Source: Nymphalis io (lineage: Eukaryota; Arthropoda; Insecta; Lepidoptera; Nymphalidae). Taken from it: a DNA stretch of 64,000 nt. The notes under the pieces were generated by a model, which saw only the letters and a list, made by a program, of their open reading frames with translations, made no database searches and was not told where the DNA came from. How positions within the stretch are numbered: position 1 is the first letter of the stretch; the number at the start of each line of letters is the position of its first letter. The stretch covers positions 563,001 through 627,000 of the forward strand of contig NC_065889.1 in NCBI RefSeq assembly GCF_905147045.1. The letters are read 5' to 3'. This document shows positions 35,606 through 47,972 of this stretch, one piece after another. A program made the position numbers and the translations under genes.

Positions 35606-35907
35606 TACTGGTGGTAGGGCTTTGTGCAAGCTCGTCTGGGTAGGTACCACCCACTCATCAGATATTCTACCGCAAAACAGCAATACTTGATATTGTTGTG
35701 TTCCGGTTTGAAGGGTGAGTGAGCCAGTGTAATTACAGGTACAAGGGACATAAAATCTTAGTTCCCAAGGTTGGTGGCGCATTGGATATGTAAGCGATGG
35801 TTGACATTTCTTACAATGCCAATGTCTAAGAGCGTTGGTGACCACTTACCATCAGGTGGCCCATATGCTCGTCCGCCTTCCTTTTCTATAAAAAAAAAAA
35901 AAAAAAA
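35606..35907 (+). mobile_element. Rep-1 retroposon, full length with long A tail
   Basis: Begins TACTGGTGGTAGGGCTTTGT and ends CCTTTTCTAT followed by about 18 A. It is one of the best-preserved copies and defines both ends of the family in this window. There is no A/B-box head, so it is not an ordinary tRNA SINE. It may be the 3' end of a LINE or a LINE-mobilised sequence. Confidence 0.9.
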
Positions 35908-36511
35908 GATAAACGAGCTTGTACATTGCTCGGACATTTATTAACCTCGCATGTGCATCGTCCTACGCATGCGCTGAAACTACTTTGAAGCAATTTCAAT
36001 TGCAGTTTATGATGATGGCAGAGGATGAGAGATAAGGATTGCAATCTGTTTAAAATATGAAATTATAAATCTATTCGTATATGGAAAATTATTCAAGATA
36101 TATAATAATACGAAGAGCTGAGAGACAAATTCGAGAGATTTGTCTTTGATTACAAATCTTATGTGTATTGATTGAGATAATTCGTAACCAATGAAATGTT
36201 TATTCCCTTTTGAGTCTAGAACTCCAAGCACTAGGATTTTGATAAATATTTCACACAACTGTATAGAAAACAATACCGATATACATAGTCTTTGTTCTTT
36301 TACAGTACGTTAAGGAATTTTAAGTTGCAGGTGAAGGTTTAATGTTAATGTATACTGATTTATTTATTTTGTATTATATTTTACTAATAAAAGAAAAAAA
36401 ATGCGTTTCATTATATAGGAAGTTAACGAATTTAGGACAATTTAAAAATTTTTAGAAATACTTTACTACCAATATATAAAAAAAATCTAAACATGTTACC
36501 GCTAATACTTA

Positions 36512-36537
36512 ATATAAGCGGTAGTAACCGCTTATAT
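36512..36537. repeat. Short palindrome
   Basis: ATATAAGCGGT and ACCGCTTATAT, exact reverse complements with a 4-nt loop. A related GTTACCGCTA precedes it at about 36496. Nothing more can be said about function. Confidence 0.7.
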
Positions 36538-37082
36538 GGTACCTCATTTGCATTATTATATATCTTATATCTAGTAAAAATATATATTTTTTGAAAAAAA
36601 ATATAGATAGACCAATAGGGTTAGCAAACAACTAATTATTGGCAACAATTTCAAAAACAACTATTTTAAAATGAATGAGATTTATGGTAAAATTTTGTTT
36701 AAGATTTGATTTATGGTAATAAAATAGAATTGTAGGTAAAAATAGTGGATGATACAAAAACAATTAAAATAGCTTGAATTGATAACTTCCTAATATTTTT
36801 TTGCTATTATTTTGCTACATTGCTGTAGCGTTTTCGATGAGTGATAGTAAAATTTTCAATTAGTTCAAAAATAAATGCCTTGTTTGTAAGTCGTATGAGC
36901 ACCAGTGTCGTATCAACTTATGTGCAACAGCTGGCATATTGTTAGAAACGTAAGGAATGGTTTGCTTGCAAATCTGTAATGGTTTTGTTTATACATATAT
37001 GCTGTCTATTTCACATGTTTAGATATAAAAAGCATAGTAAGACTGAGATGATATATTACTATATTTAATATGTATGTTATAT

Positions 37083-37234
37083 ATAGTGGTAAGAACGCGT
37101 GAATCTTAAGCGATGATCGTGGGTTCAAACCCGGGCAAGCACCACTGAATTTTCATGTGCTTAATTTGTGATTATAATTCATCTCGTGCTTGACGGTGAA
37201 GGAAAACATCGGGAGGAAACCTGCATGTGTCTAA
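37083..37234 (+). mobile_element. Metulj-like SINE, 5' part of an interrupted copy
   Basis: Runs from AGTGGTAAGAACGCGTGAAT through the B box GGGTTCAAACCC to CTGCATGTGTCTAATT, where a Rep-1 T-tract takes over. The first ~12 bp of the head are missing. The 3' part resumes at 37477. Confidence 0.88.
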
Positions 37235-37476
37235 TTTTTTTTTTTTATAGAATAGGAAGGTGGACGAGCATATGGGCCACCTGATGGTAAGTGGTCACCT
37301 AACGCCCTTAGACATTGGCATTGTAAGAAATGTCAACCATCGCTTATAGCCAATGCGCCACCAACCTTGGGAACTAAGATTTTATGTCCCTTGTGCCTGT
37401 AATTACACTGGCTCACTCACCCTTTAAACCGGAACACAACAATATCAAGTATTGCTGTTTTGCGGTAGAATATCTG
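37235..37476 (-). mobile_element. Rep-1 inserted in a Metulj-like SINE, truncated
   Basis: Starts with the T-run and ATAGAATAGGAAGGTGGACG and stops at GCGGTAGAATATCTG, missing the distal ~65 bp. It is directly joined to SINE sequence on both sides. About 45 bp of SINE is missing at the junction, so the insertion came with a target deletion or a template switch. Confidence 0.88.
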
Positions 37477-37572
37477 GACCAGCGTGGTGGAATAAACTCC
37501 AAACCTTCTCCTCAAAAAGAGGAGAGGAGGCCTTTAGCCCAGCAGTGGGACATGTACAGGCTGTTACGGTAA
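37477..37572 (+). mobile_element. Metulj-like SINE, 3' part of an interrupted copy
   Basis: Resumes at ACCAGCGTGGTGGAATAAAC and continues through GCCCAGCAGTGGGACATGTA to GGCTGTTACGGTAA. It is the expected continuation of 37083-37234 in the same orientation. Confidence 0.88.
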
Positions 37573-38055
37573 TATGTTATATATGTGAAAACCATGAAAG
37601 ATGATAATGATCATTGGATCATGAATGTTTGTAAAAAAAACCGTATTTGATTTTATTGCCATTAACAGAAATCTTACGGTTATAAACCAATATTATTAGT
37701 ATAAGAATTACTTACGACATAAATGTTTTTCATGAATAATATATTTACTCCTTGTGGACCTTTTTATTCTATAACTTCTTAGGTAAATATATTTTTTAAA
37801 TAAGACTGAACTGAAGTGTCTGAATTTTGCAATGACGAAATATTTTTACTAAAACTACTATTTTCGGCGCAAATAGTTTTCCGAATAGTGGAAATACATA
37901 ACCAAAGATGTTATACAGTATAAAAGAGAGGCTATTTCAGTCAAGTATTAGATTGCAAAGATTTGCATAATAACCAATTAATATATTAGTATAATAGTAT
38001 TTACGTAAGAAAATGTATCTGATTGAGGAAGTCTATCTGAATTGCACAAGGAATG

Positions 38056-38098
38056 TTAAGATTCATCATCCATATTAGTTATGGACGATGAATCTTAA
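38056..38098. repeat. 18-bp hairpin with one mismatch
   Basis: TTAAGATTCATCATCCAT (38056-38073) pairs with ATGGACGATGAATCTTAA (38081-38098), one mismatch, 7-nt loop. It is too short for a standard microRNA precursor. It could be a remnant of a foldback element. Confidence 0.85.
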
Positions 38099-39659
38099 TA
38101 TGCTGCTGAATTAAATATCATCAACCAGCTGTTTTCATTTCCGGCCAGTAGAATGACAATTTTTTATATTTTTCTCTCCTTTTATTACACATAAACTCAA
38201 AATGACCTCGAATATGGTCTTGTCCTTTCACATTAAATAGAAGTACTATTTTAGTATCGTGTAAGAAATCTAAAGCTCATTGTTAACTCGATAGTTTTTA
38301 TTGTGACCGTCAAAATTGTGCCCAATGTCACCGTACGCTTACGGAAAAAATTCCAAAGGCGCTGTTAACATCATAAAAGCAATAATACAGCATCATTGAC
38401 CTTTACCCATTGACTTAGGAACGAGACCTTGCGCGAAGATTTTTGTTTAGGATATTCTTATCATAGTTTTTTAATAAAGGGCTTGCCCTTGTGTCGTGTC
38501 AGTTGAAGGCCGTTGAACGACTTCGGTTTGTTTTTCGTCTTTTGATCTTTATGCATCGCTGAAATTTCCGCTTTCAGTCTTCCTTCCTCATTGGTTTTTG
38601 GTGCACAATGCAAGATTTCTTATAATGGAGATCACGATTGTTAATAATATAAAAAAACACTTAATAAATAAAAAAATCGTGGTATGTATTTCAAAATTTT
38701 ATAATAGAAGGTCATTTATTTCAAACAACTTCTAAACTCCAAGCTATACTTACTGAAAATTCTGAATTCACAATAATCAAGTTCACAGATTTTTTTACTT
38801 ACTTTAAGTAGATATCTCATTTGATCTGTATCAAGTATGTATCAAGTACCGATCAATTCACCCTAATGGCCTCATTTAGTAGTCAAATAGCTTAACTTTA
38901 TCGTATCGAGCTTGTAATAATGATCAAACAGGGGCATTATTGCTAATAGGAATCACGTAGCTTTCAATGTCATCTGAAAATATATTCACAAACAAAATTA
39001 TTTGAATGCACTAAGTTGATTGGATTTCGAGGGTCAGCTGGTCGAGCAAAAAGTACGGAAGTCACGGCCTATGAGTTATTTATTAAATGCACGATATAAA
39101 AGCCAATGACGATAGGAAATATTTTCTAGATTATTCTATTGAGAAATTAAATATTGCAGTATTTATGTAAATTTGACTTTATAATTGGTAAGTAACAAAG
39201 ATATGCTTATAGCTTTATAAATAAGCCAGTATTTGGATATTTAAAATCAATGCCAAAGCAGACACGACAAATGCGCAACAAAAACAAAACAGTTGCAAGT
39301 GTCCGTGACATTGGCTTGCCGAAACCGAGAGTATCGGATCTGGAACACGACTTGCGCAAGAGCTCCCGACGCACTTGTGACTTAAGCCGAAATAGCCGGT
39401 GTCACCCAGCGTGGTGACCTCGCGGATTCCTTTGTTTCATTTTTAACATTGACCTTTAGGTTCTGAATCATATACCGGAATTTTACATATCCAACTTTCT
39501 CGCTTTAAATAATAATTAAACAAAAGCTTCAACACTTTAATCACGGCAGGTATTTGTATGTGAATATATTAATAATATTCTTGTAACTATTTAAAAGTAC
39601 TGTCAATTAGCGAACGAATAAGGTAAATAGGCAATTTCGCATAATTATCGTCAAGTAAC

Positions 39660-39800
39660 TAAAAGCGAATATCGAGCCTTCACCTTAGCCACTACGTTAC
39701 GCTTCCGCGTACTTCACGTCACCGTTCACTTTCACTGCGACACGACGTGGGGGGACTGCCTGACTTAGATACGATAGCTGGCGAGACCGGACTAAGTTGG
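39660..39800. promoter_or_regulatory. GC-richer block in Lsm11 intron 2
   Basis: Contains TACTTCACGTCACCGTTCAC and CGACACGACGTGGGGGGACT. GC content is well above the flanks. Candidate regulatory block with no identified core promoter. Confidence 0.25.
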
Positions 39801-41127
39801 TCATTATATGCCTTATGAGCGACGAGGTAAGATCCAATTTTCAAGGTCCAAACTCTTAATTTTTTTGAGTCACTGTTCCTGTGTTTGTATAAATTAAAAC
39901 TTCGTGTGCGATATGTAAGGTGTGTTTTCGCTTGTTACTCTAAAAAGAAGGCCTTGAAGGTCGTACGCACTGGATTCATAGTTGTTTACTTTCTATAGCG
40001 GTCAATGGTCAGTGCTTTTGGTGTTTGGATATATATATATAGATTTTGGTCCACTCAAGGTCGAGTTTTTGCTGGCTAATAAGGTGTTGTCTAACGATCT
40101 TGAACTTATACAACGAAACAACGCAAGTAAACAACTACCTTTCAGAATTGACATTTTAATGAACAGATGCAAATTGTTTGCGGGATAAATATCTTCAACT
40201 TTTGGCCTTAAACACGTCTCGAAGATATTATCGTTAAAGATTAATCGCAATTAAAGCTTCCTTATATTGTTTTATAAAAAAAAATAGTAATTGTAGTCTC
40301 AAATGGCTCGTGCGCCTGCGCAGTGCGACTTGCATATTTTGTACACTTTCTCTTGGCACTTGTGCTCGTGGGAACGTGACCACGTGACGTGTGGATCAAC
40401 TGATTACGGTAAAACTACCATTATGAGTACTTTCTGACTTAACCCGTTTGCGTCTGACTTGAAGACGGTTATGATTTTTACAGAACTAACGTCATTTTAC
40501 TTATTTTTGCGTTTTAATGTTTGGTATTGGATCTATGTAATTCTAAAAACGAATCTTAATTAATCTTAGATATTTTTTTACTACTGAATGAATCGTAAGC
40601 GTTCATAATATTGCCATAAAGTTTATGCATTGGTTTCCGGTAAGTTATAAAACTGATTATAATATCATATAATAATTAAATAATTATTATATTTGCGTTG
40701 TTATTTTGAACCTTCACGAAATTTTCCATATTGTATTTACAGTAAATCCTTTACCTTGTGAACCGTTCATGGATAGCCGTATGACCTTACTTGAATATTA
40801 TGAAACTAACGCTTTTTCCTTACATTAATGTTGGTTAGATCTATCCTAACGATTACAAATGCAAAGTTACAAGTTAAAGCTATTGTGCAAAGAATAAAAC
40901 GCCTATTTTTTATTTCTATAGAGTTCTTTTTCATTCGTCAAAATTATAAATTAAGGAAATAAACAAAGTTTTAATTAGAGGTCATGTGTTGATTTTATTC
41001 TTAGTCTTTTGTTAATATTTTGTGTCTTTTTTATTATATCTAATATTTCAGAAATTCATTCCTGATCTGAAAAGCAGATAGAATTAAAATTGTAAAATTT
41101 GAAACGTGGTAATCACGTACTGTCAAA

Positions 41128-41168
41128 AGGTCTCTTTGCCTGTCCGCCTACCTATTTTATAAAAAAAA
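41128..41168 (+). mobile_element. Rep-1 tail remnant
   Basis: CTGTCCGCCTACCTATTTTA followed by about 10 A matches the last ~40 bp of Rep-1 in plus orientation. Confidence 0.6.
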
Positions 41169-41539
41169 AGATTTAATTAAAAACGATGCGCTGAATATAT
41201 CTCCAGCGGCCAATCCATTCAATATTTTGAAATAACACGAGGATTACCGTAAACAAATTTATATTGTACATTTGTCACGTGACTTCCCTCTACTTGAGGA
41301 AGGTCTGATTAATTTGATCTCCCTCGAGAACAACTTCGTGTATAGTCCTGTGTAAAAATAGATTTAATATAAAGTTGTCAAATACATCATGGATATGTTT
41401 TTGCGATCAAACCACACTATGAGTGCATAATTCGTCGATATAAAATGGCGAATCAAATTTTAAATTAATTTAGCAGAAGAGAATCTAGTATTCGTGTTGA
41501 TACATTTATGGGAAATTCAACACTGAATTTGTGTTACTT

Positions 41540-41690
41540 TATGGTAAGTGCGTAGGAGATAAGCGGTCACCTTACCACTGCAAGAAATAGAAATCAGTTT
41601 ATCGGTCATCACTACACTGCCATATATGGTATCTAAGGTTTTATATCCCTTTTGCCTGACGAGTATACTACTCGCATATTCATCAGTCAA
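41540..41690 (-). mobile_element. Rep-1 copy, strongly diverged
   Basis: ATGGTAAGTGCG...AAGCGGTCACC, CACTGCAAGAAATAG and TTATATCCCTTTTGCCTGAC follow Rep-1 block order with many substitutions. Confidence 0.5.
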
Positions 41691-41740
41691 AACGTTACCC
41701 CATAAAAAGTCTCAGTATATTAGAGTCAGTATAGTCAGAT

Positions 41741-42051
41741 GAAGCCGAGATGGCCCTGTGGTAAGAACGCGTGAATCTTAACCGATGATCGTGGGTTCAA
41801 ACCCGGGCAAGCACCACTGAATTTTCATGTGCTTAATTTGTGATTATAATTCATCTCGTGCTTTACGGTGAAGGAAAACATCGTGAGGAAACCTGCATGT
41901 GTCTAATTTCAGTGAAGTTCTGCCACATGTGAATTCTACCAACCCGCATTGGAGCAGCGTGGTGGAATAAGCTCCAAACCTTCTCCTCAAAAAGAGGAGA
42001 GGAGGCCTTTAGCCCAGCAGTGGGACATTCACAGGCTGTTACGGATTACGG
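41741..42051 (+). mobile_element. Metulj-like SINE, full length, with target-site duplication
   Basis: The best full copy in the window: head GAAGCCGAGATGGCCCTGTG, B box GGGTTCAAACCC, all body modules, and a TTACGGATTACGG tail. The flanking direct repeat ATAGTCAGATG occurs at 41731-41741 and 42052-42062, directly abutting the element. It is nearly identical to the copy at 21.9 kb. Confidence 0.95.
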
Positions 42052-43249
42052 ATAGTCAGATGGATTAGATATAACTCATGAAACTCCTGAAGTAACCTAA
42101 ACTACTACACCTAAAGTACTTGAAATTTATATTTAATATGAAGTAACTAAAAACCAAATGTTTTTTTAACACACAAACTAATTGAATTACAAAACGAAAT
42201 AATGAGAACCCTAGCCAAACATTTGGTTGTAAAAGCCAAGGCGAAGGGCGCTGGGCGAGATCCAGTCGCGACCACTAAAAATATTACACGACTGTTATTA
42301 TAACGAAACGTTACGCAATTTACAAAACAGTCATTTTAACGAAAACCTAACAAGTATCACGTTCTATTATAAAAAAATACATACAATCACAGTCACGGAA
42401 AGAATATAAACAGTAATAAGAGTGGAAGCATTAGTCATATTTCTGAAGATGTGCGTAATAAGATATTTTAGTTGTAATAAGCTATGGACTAGCTGTAAGT
42501 AACGGTTTTGGCCTCAATATATCTTTGTTTTTAGCATTTATTTATATCAAACAGTTCTAGGGTAAAACTGAGGCTTCACAGTTAACGTCCTTTCTGAATC
42601 ACTTGAGACAGACATTGACAAAATTTCCAAGTCCGGGCTGTAACCATCCGTAACAAGTAAGAAATAAATGACCCGGGATATGAAGCTAGAGCCTTGCCAC
42701 AGCTCAGTCACTGGAACATTTTGATTTTTATATCACGCATTGCATTTACCCGTTCCACCCACATAAAGTGTACTCTATATGAGACTCGTCGGCGCCTAGA
42801 ACGCCTAGTGCACCCCAGTGCACCGGAATGCCCACTAAAAACCAGCGAAAGCCTCCGTCTTTTCGGGGAGCGTCACAGGATCGCTTGCGCATGCTACCCC
42901 AGCAGTTGGGCCATTCCTAGTTGGCCACCCACTAGTTCAACGTCAGCGTAGTCCTAAGTATATAATTGATGATAGTTTAAGGCCAAAAACAGGACTCGTA
43001 AATCAATAATGTATTGTAATAAACGCTGGTTACATATTTTTAATTTTCATTTATCTCGAGTGTTGATATCACACTCGATCAGCACTGACCTGACGATAGC
43101 AAGTGTCCTCTGTTTGTAGGCAACAATAACAAATAACACTTCCTAGTGGCGACATCGCTGATTACTTGATCAGAGACAATATTAATTGTACTGCATTTAA
43201 TGCTTTTTATTATTTACTAATAGTGATCGTTCTCGCTGCGATGTTGGAG

Positions 43250-43251
<2 letters not shown>

Positions 43252-43281
<30 letters not shown>
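43252..43281. repeat. (AT)15 microsatellite
   Basis: An uninterrupted AT run close to a diverged Rep-1 copy. Confidence 0.95.
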
Positions 43282-43285
<4 letters not shown>

Positions 43286-43314
43286 TTTATTATATGTATC
43301 TCGTGTTTAAATGT

Positions 43315-43486
43315 CACCTGGTGGTAGTCACCATAGCCACAGACATTGCCACTGTAATAATAATAATAACCATCTACACTAGCTCAATCATCCTATAAAC
43401 CGGAATTCAACAGTATTACTGTTTGACGGTAGAATATGTGATCACTGGATAGTACCTACCCAAATTTGTACACAGGCTTACCATCA
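43315..43486 (-). mobile_element. Rep-1 copy, diverged
   Basis: CACCTGGTGGTAGTCACCAT, ATAAACCGGAATTCAACAGT, ACGGTAGAATATGTGATCAC and GTACCTACCC keep Rep-1 order. The GGAAGGCGGACG end is lost. Confidence 0.7.
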
Positions 43487-43795
43487 AAGCCTTAACGCAA
43501 TGTATGTATATAAACATAATATGTTTATAAACTTCCAAGGAAATCAAGCAATAAAAATGAATATATATCGATATACCTGATAGTGTATTAGCAAGAATTA
43601 GAACTGTAAGATTTCATATTATTATTATAATCATGCGAAATTAGTTCGCTAGAGGAGCCAAACAATCATTAGTATCATTAGGTGTCGCTGCTTTCTCTGT
43701 AAGAATGTATAATAACAACTACGTAATAGCTCACCGTCTTGGGACTTACATTACCATTATTATTAATCTAAATTAAATATCAGTATCGATAATGG

Positions 43796-44012
43796 AGCCG
43801 AGATGTAATAGTGGTTAGAAAACGTTAATCTTAACCGATGATCACGGGTTCAAATCCAGACAAACATCACTGAATAGTTGCGCTTAATTTGTGTTTATCA
43901 TTCATAGCAAGTGAAAATGCGTGGCGGGGAAGGAAATCCTGGTGTAAGGAGTATGGTGGTATAAAAGGAGAAGTGGCTTTGGCGCGGCATTGGGACATAC
44001 AGGCTATTAGTT
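43796..44012 (+). mobile_element. Metulj-like SINE, diverged
   Basis: The head GGAGCCGAGATG and B box GGGTTCAAATCC are clear. The middle is reduced and the tail GGCATTGGGACATACAGGCT is still readable. Confidence 0.8.
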
Positions 44013-44159
44013 TACGTGACAATACTACTTATAACATTTTCAGAACTTTATATAAATAAATCTCTTAATTCGATATCCGCTGCGGTAATTTTAGCAAAAT
44101 ATTCCGTTGATAAATAGCGTATGCAATGTTTGCTTATATTATTGTAGCTAATTTATTGC

Positions 44160-44345
44160 GTCACCTCTATCCCGAGGCCGGGACATTGGTGTGGGAACAG
44201 TTGTAGGAAGAGCATTGAGATGCAATTTTACAATCAACGCCGGGACAAGCGCAATTGTGGCGCGCAGGTGAAGGGACGTCCCGCCCACCGCGGTCTTCTT
44301 AAGGTCGTACGCGACATTTGTGTGATGTGTGGGAGGGGAAATTGC
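44160..44345. promoter_or_regulatory. GC-richer block in Lsm11 intron 2
   Basis: GC-rich patch including GGGACGTCCCGCCCACCGCG. A 69-codon plus-strand frame crosses it but has no recognised similarity. It could be a regulatory block or an old repeat. Confidence 0.25.
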
Positions 44346-45930
44346 TTAAACCTCGAGAGATTCGTTGCATTTTTGTATGATAATTTGTTACAAGTCAAAG
44401 CGATTCATATGTTTAAGATTTGTATTTAAAAATTCAAATTTGCATTTTCCAAAAAAAATAAAATTAAATGACTTCAAAGGCTTGTTCGTCAAATTCTCCA
44501 GAAAAAAATAAAGGTTTTTTTTGTAAAGTACATATTTTATGTTTAAAAAAAGGACTGTTTCTGGAGACCTTACAAAATCTTAGGAGATATTAAGTGGTTT
44601 GATTGAATAAAAGTAGGAATTATCGCGTATTCGAAAATTATATATCTTTTAATATTTGAAATATTATTATGTACTTGCTTTACATATTCAATCGTTATAT
44701 TTAAATTTCAAAATCCATTCACCAGAAATAACCTTGTAAAGTAATTTAGTTTTTTATTGTATTAACAGTTTTCTAAACAAAACCCGAAAATGATATTGTT
44801 CTTCAATCAACGGTTCTGCATAATAGGTCTACCGTTCGATGCGAAAATGACGCGTTTTGACGAGCGGTGTGCCCTCGCCTCCGACCTTGTTCAGAACAAC
44901 TTTCAACCCGGAAAACGTTGATCCATTTTTATCACAACAGCACACGGACGGTGCGATTTTATACGGGTGCCCTTTTTTGGTCCTGGTTTTGACGCTTTTT
45001 TTCATAAATTAACGATTTCGGAAGGTTACGTCGAATCACCTTGAATGCTTGTTATCTAATTCTTAATGTTTATTGTAATACAGTCTGTAGTGTTATTTAA
45101 AGTAGTTTGTGTTATGACACTGTTATAGCTAGAAAAGTATGACGGATTACGAATATGTTCTACATCAGCATTACTTTTAAGTCCTCTTGCAATTTAGAGA
45201 TGGTGTTTTAACTTCTTTTATGACTGTTTTTACATTTTCAAATTATTTGATAACGTTATTTTTGATTCTTATTTACAAGTGAAAATCATTACGAAAATTT
45301 AACTTAGTGAAATGACAAATCTTTACATAATTAAAATATCATTCGATTACCCTTTTACAGGAGCGCAGTTTGATTTCTCTTTCATTCATCTCTCTCTTAT
45401 TTTATTCTATCCTCAGTCAATCACAGATTCTATCCATCTCTACTTCGTAGGTCTTCCTGTTGCTTTATAGCCGTTATGCATATTCAATAGTCCTCCTCAA
45501 AGACCTTCGTGCTTAGCTTACTGATCTTCCTCAACTATAACTGTTTTTGTGTTTGCTTAAATTATCTCGACCAGTGGAAAAATATCAGAGCTATATATAT
45601 GAGTTGTTTTCGGTCGGACCTTGGATGAGTACTTACGAATTGAGTCGGCCGCGCTCGAGGTCACATCGTGATAAACATGCGGGTGTGTGCGTCTCTGTGT
45701 GTGTATGTTTGTATGTGTTGGATTGATTGAATTATAGGTCAGTTTGTATAAGCGGGTAATGTCCTTGATCGGCTAGTGCTAGTTTTTTTTTCTTTAATTT
45801 TAGTTCTGTCTCGATAATTTCAGCGGTACGGGAATATAACTGCTTTTTTATGTCACGGCTAAATTAAATGTACTATTGATCTTGAGGATTAAATTCATAC
45901 TTATAACTTTTCGTATCATACATTTACAAA

Positions 45931-45977
45931 ATAATAATTGGCTTGATATGATGTAGTCATATCAAGCCAATTATTAT
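45931..45977. repeat. Perfect 21-bp palindrome at a SINE 5' junction
   Basis: The arms 45931-45951 and 45957-45977 are exact reverse complements around a TGTAG loop. The right arm ends one base before the SINE head. The target duplication TGTAGTCATATCAA (45952-45965, 46317-46330) shows that only the last 12 bases of the right arm are inserted filler. Confidence 0.95.
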
Positions 45978-46316
45978 AGCCGAGTTGGCCCAGAGGTAAA
46001 AACGCGTGAATCTTAACCGGTGATCGGTTGGATGGGTTCGAACCCGGGCAAGTACCACTGAATTTTCATGTGCTTAATTTGTGATTATAAGTCATTTGAT
46101 GCTTTACGATGAAGGAAAACATTGTGAGGAAACCTACATTATTATATATATACATATATTTCATATATATACATATATTTCACTGAAATTCTGCCACATG
46201 TGTATTCCACCAATCCGAATTGGAGCAGCGCGGTGAAATAAGCTCCAAACCTTCTCCTCAAAAAGGGAGAGGAGGCCTTAGCCCAGCAGTGTGACATTCA
46301 CAGGCTGTTACTTGAC
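45978..46316 (+). mobile_element. Metulj-like SINE with internal AT expansion
   Basis: The head AGCCGAGTTGGCCCAGAGGT, B box GGGTTCGAACCC, all body modules and the tail GGCTGTTACTTGAC are present. A ~40-nt TATATACATATATTTCA direct duplication is inserted near 46139-46181. The flanking duplication TGTAGTCATATCAA is 14 bp, with 12 nt of palindromic filler at the 5' side. Confidence 0.92.
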
Positions 46317-46694
46317 TGTAGTCATATCAAAAAATAATTTATCAATTCTAAAAAGTCCTAATCAAACCAATCGTTACGAATGCATTCTTAAAAATTAATT
46401 GTTTATATATCTCATAAAAATAAACCTCGTATCGTAAACAAGGAATGTTTCTTTCACGGTGGAAGTTACCCAGGTGTTTATTTGTTCTAGCGGCTTTACG
46501 CACTTTATGGCGCCTAATGAAATCCGCTTCGAAGGCTATATGTAAAACACGACTTAAAACAAATTAAAGATAAAACAGACAGTTTAGTTTCTTTCCTTAG
46601 TCTGATTATAAACCTGTTTGGATCGGTTCGTCTTAATTTTATATTTTAAATATGTATTGTCACGTACGCTTTAGGTACAATTCTATTATATAGT

Positions 46695-46850
46695 ACAGTA
46701 TGGTGTATTTCTGCCAGATTTCGGTAATAACGATCCTTTTCAAAATACTAGCTAACTGCGCAGAAAATATTATAGAGCACAAATGTGTGCTAAAACACAG
46801 GTAACCTCTCTATTTCCTCACTCTCATAATCCAATGGCACGGTTTGCTTA
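46695..46850 (-). mobile_element. Second-family tRNA SINE, body fragment
   Basis: The minus strand shows the GATTATGAGAGTGAGGAAAT, GAGGTTACCTGTGTTTTAGC and CTGCGCAGTTAGCTAG modules shared with 9985-10292. The tRNA-like head is missing. Confidence 0.7.
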
Positions 46851-47140
46851 TGTATTGGTAGGACAATAAATTTTCATTAATCAGCAGTAACGATGTTATT
46901 CAACATCGAACACAAATTATGTAATAAACAATTGGTAAATGAATTCCGATAACCTTGAGGCATTTGAATGAACGATTTGCCGTCATATGTACGACAATAA
47001 TTCTATAATGTTTAATGCCTTAAATATATATCTAATGTATTAATTTATACTTAATGTAGATGCTTTCATTTACCGACGTTTGTGAGTTTTATTTAAAAAA
47101 TAATTATAATTTTTTATCTAAATCAGTCGAACAAAGTCAC

Positions 47141-47205
47141 TTGTTGGCAAGTGGTCAATGGTCACCGTTTTCTATAGACGGGCACTGTAAAGGTGGCTTC
47201 CCGCG
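47141..47205 (-). mobile_element. Rep-1 fragment
   Basis: GGCAAGTGGTCAATGGTCAC followed by TATAGACGGGCACTGTAAAG matches the T-side third of Rep-1. The remainder of the sequence is unrelated. Confidence 0.45.
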
Positions 47206-47875
47206 GTGCCTGGTATTACGGACGTACGGACCAGCCCGCACCGACGGTAATAGCTATACACCAGTCCTCACACCAGCAATGCGTGTCCAATTAGTTATGA
47301 ACTTCTAGTCAAAGATCAAAATTTAAAAAAAAATTGAATTTTAAATAAATTAAATCAGATATTAGGTTACAACACTTACTTATAAATCTAATATTCTTGT
47401 ATAAGATGGAAGGCAGTTTTTCATTTGAACACATTTGGCGGGTTCCACTGTCCGCGCGAATCCTGTAACAAAAATAAACTATTAATAAAATAAAATATTT
47501 AACAAACCTCTATATAAAATATTGTGTATGCTATTGATCGTTGAGGAGTTACTTCGTCTGTAGCGAATCCTGGGTGTAGAATACACGTACACGTATCAAA
47601 CCCGTCGGTTAAGAAGGTTTTATTCAGCTAACTTACAGACATCGCAAATTAAACTTGCAATAAAAAAAGTGTTCTTAAGATTCACGTATTATGAGAAGGG
47701 GTATGAGGAAATGTGCGATCTTTTTGCAGAGGGTAATGTCAGGGTATTAAGTGTACCGTACAGTCACGCGCAGCGAACCAAAGAACCTACGTGGTATTCC
47801 TGTGCCTACAATTATACTAGCTAATTCATTCTTTGTGTCAACCTACAATGTAACACCAAGTAAATGTTCAATTCG

Positions 47876-47972
47876 TCCTTCTTCTTTTGATTAGGAGGTT
47901 TGGAGCGTATTCTACCATGCTGTTTAATGTGGGAGGATACACATGTGGCAGAATTTCGGCCGAAACATACAT
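47876..47972 (-). mobile_element. Metulj-like SINE, 3' part of an interrupted copy
   Basis: The minus strand reads GAAATTCTGCCACATGTG, the CCCACATTAAACAGCATGGT block and GCTCCAAACCTCC. The copy is split by the Rep-1 at 47973-48257, and its 5' part follows at 48258. Confidence 0.75.

Noticed and set aside
35588..35845. 85-codon minus-strand frame with the MRHQPWELRFYVPCTCNYTG type string
   Set aside because: The same translated string appears at 3104, 21459 and 62184 and comes from the Rep-1 repeat, not from a gene.
42694..42951. 85-codon plus-strand frame with Pro/Ser-rich end
   Set aside because: The latter half looks like dispersed repeat sequence, and there is no recognised domain.
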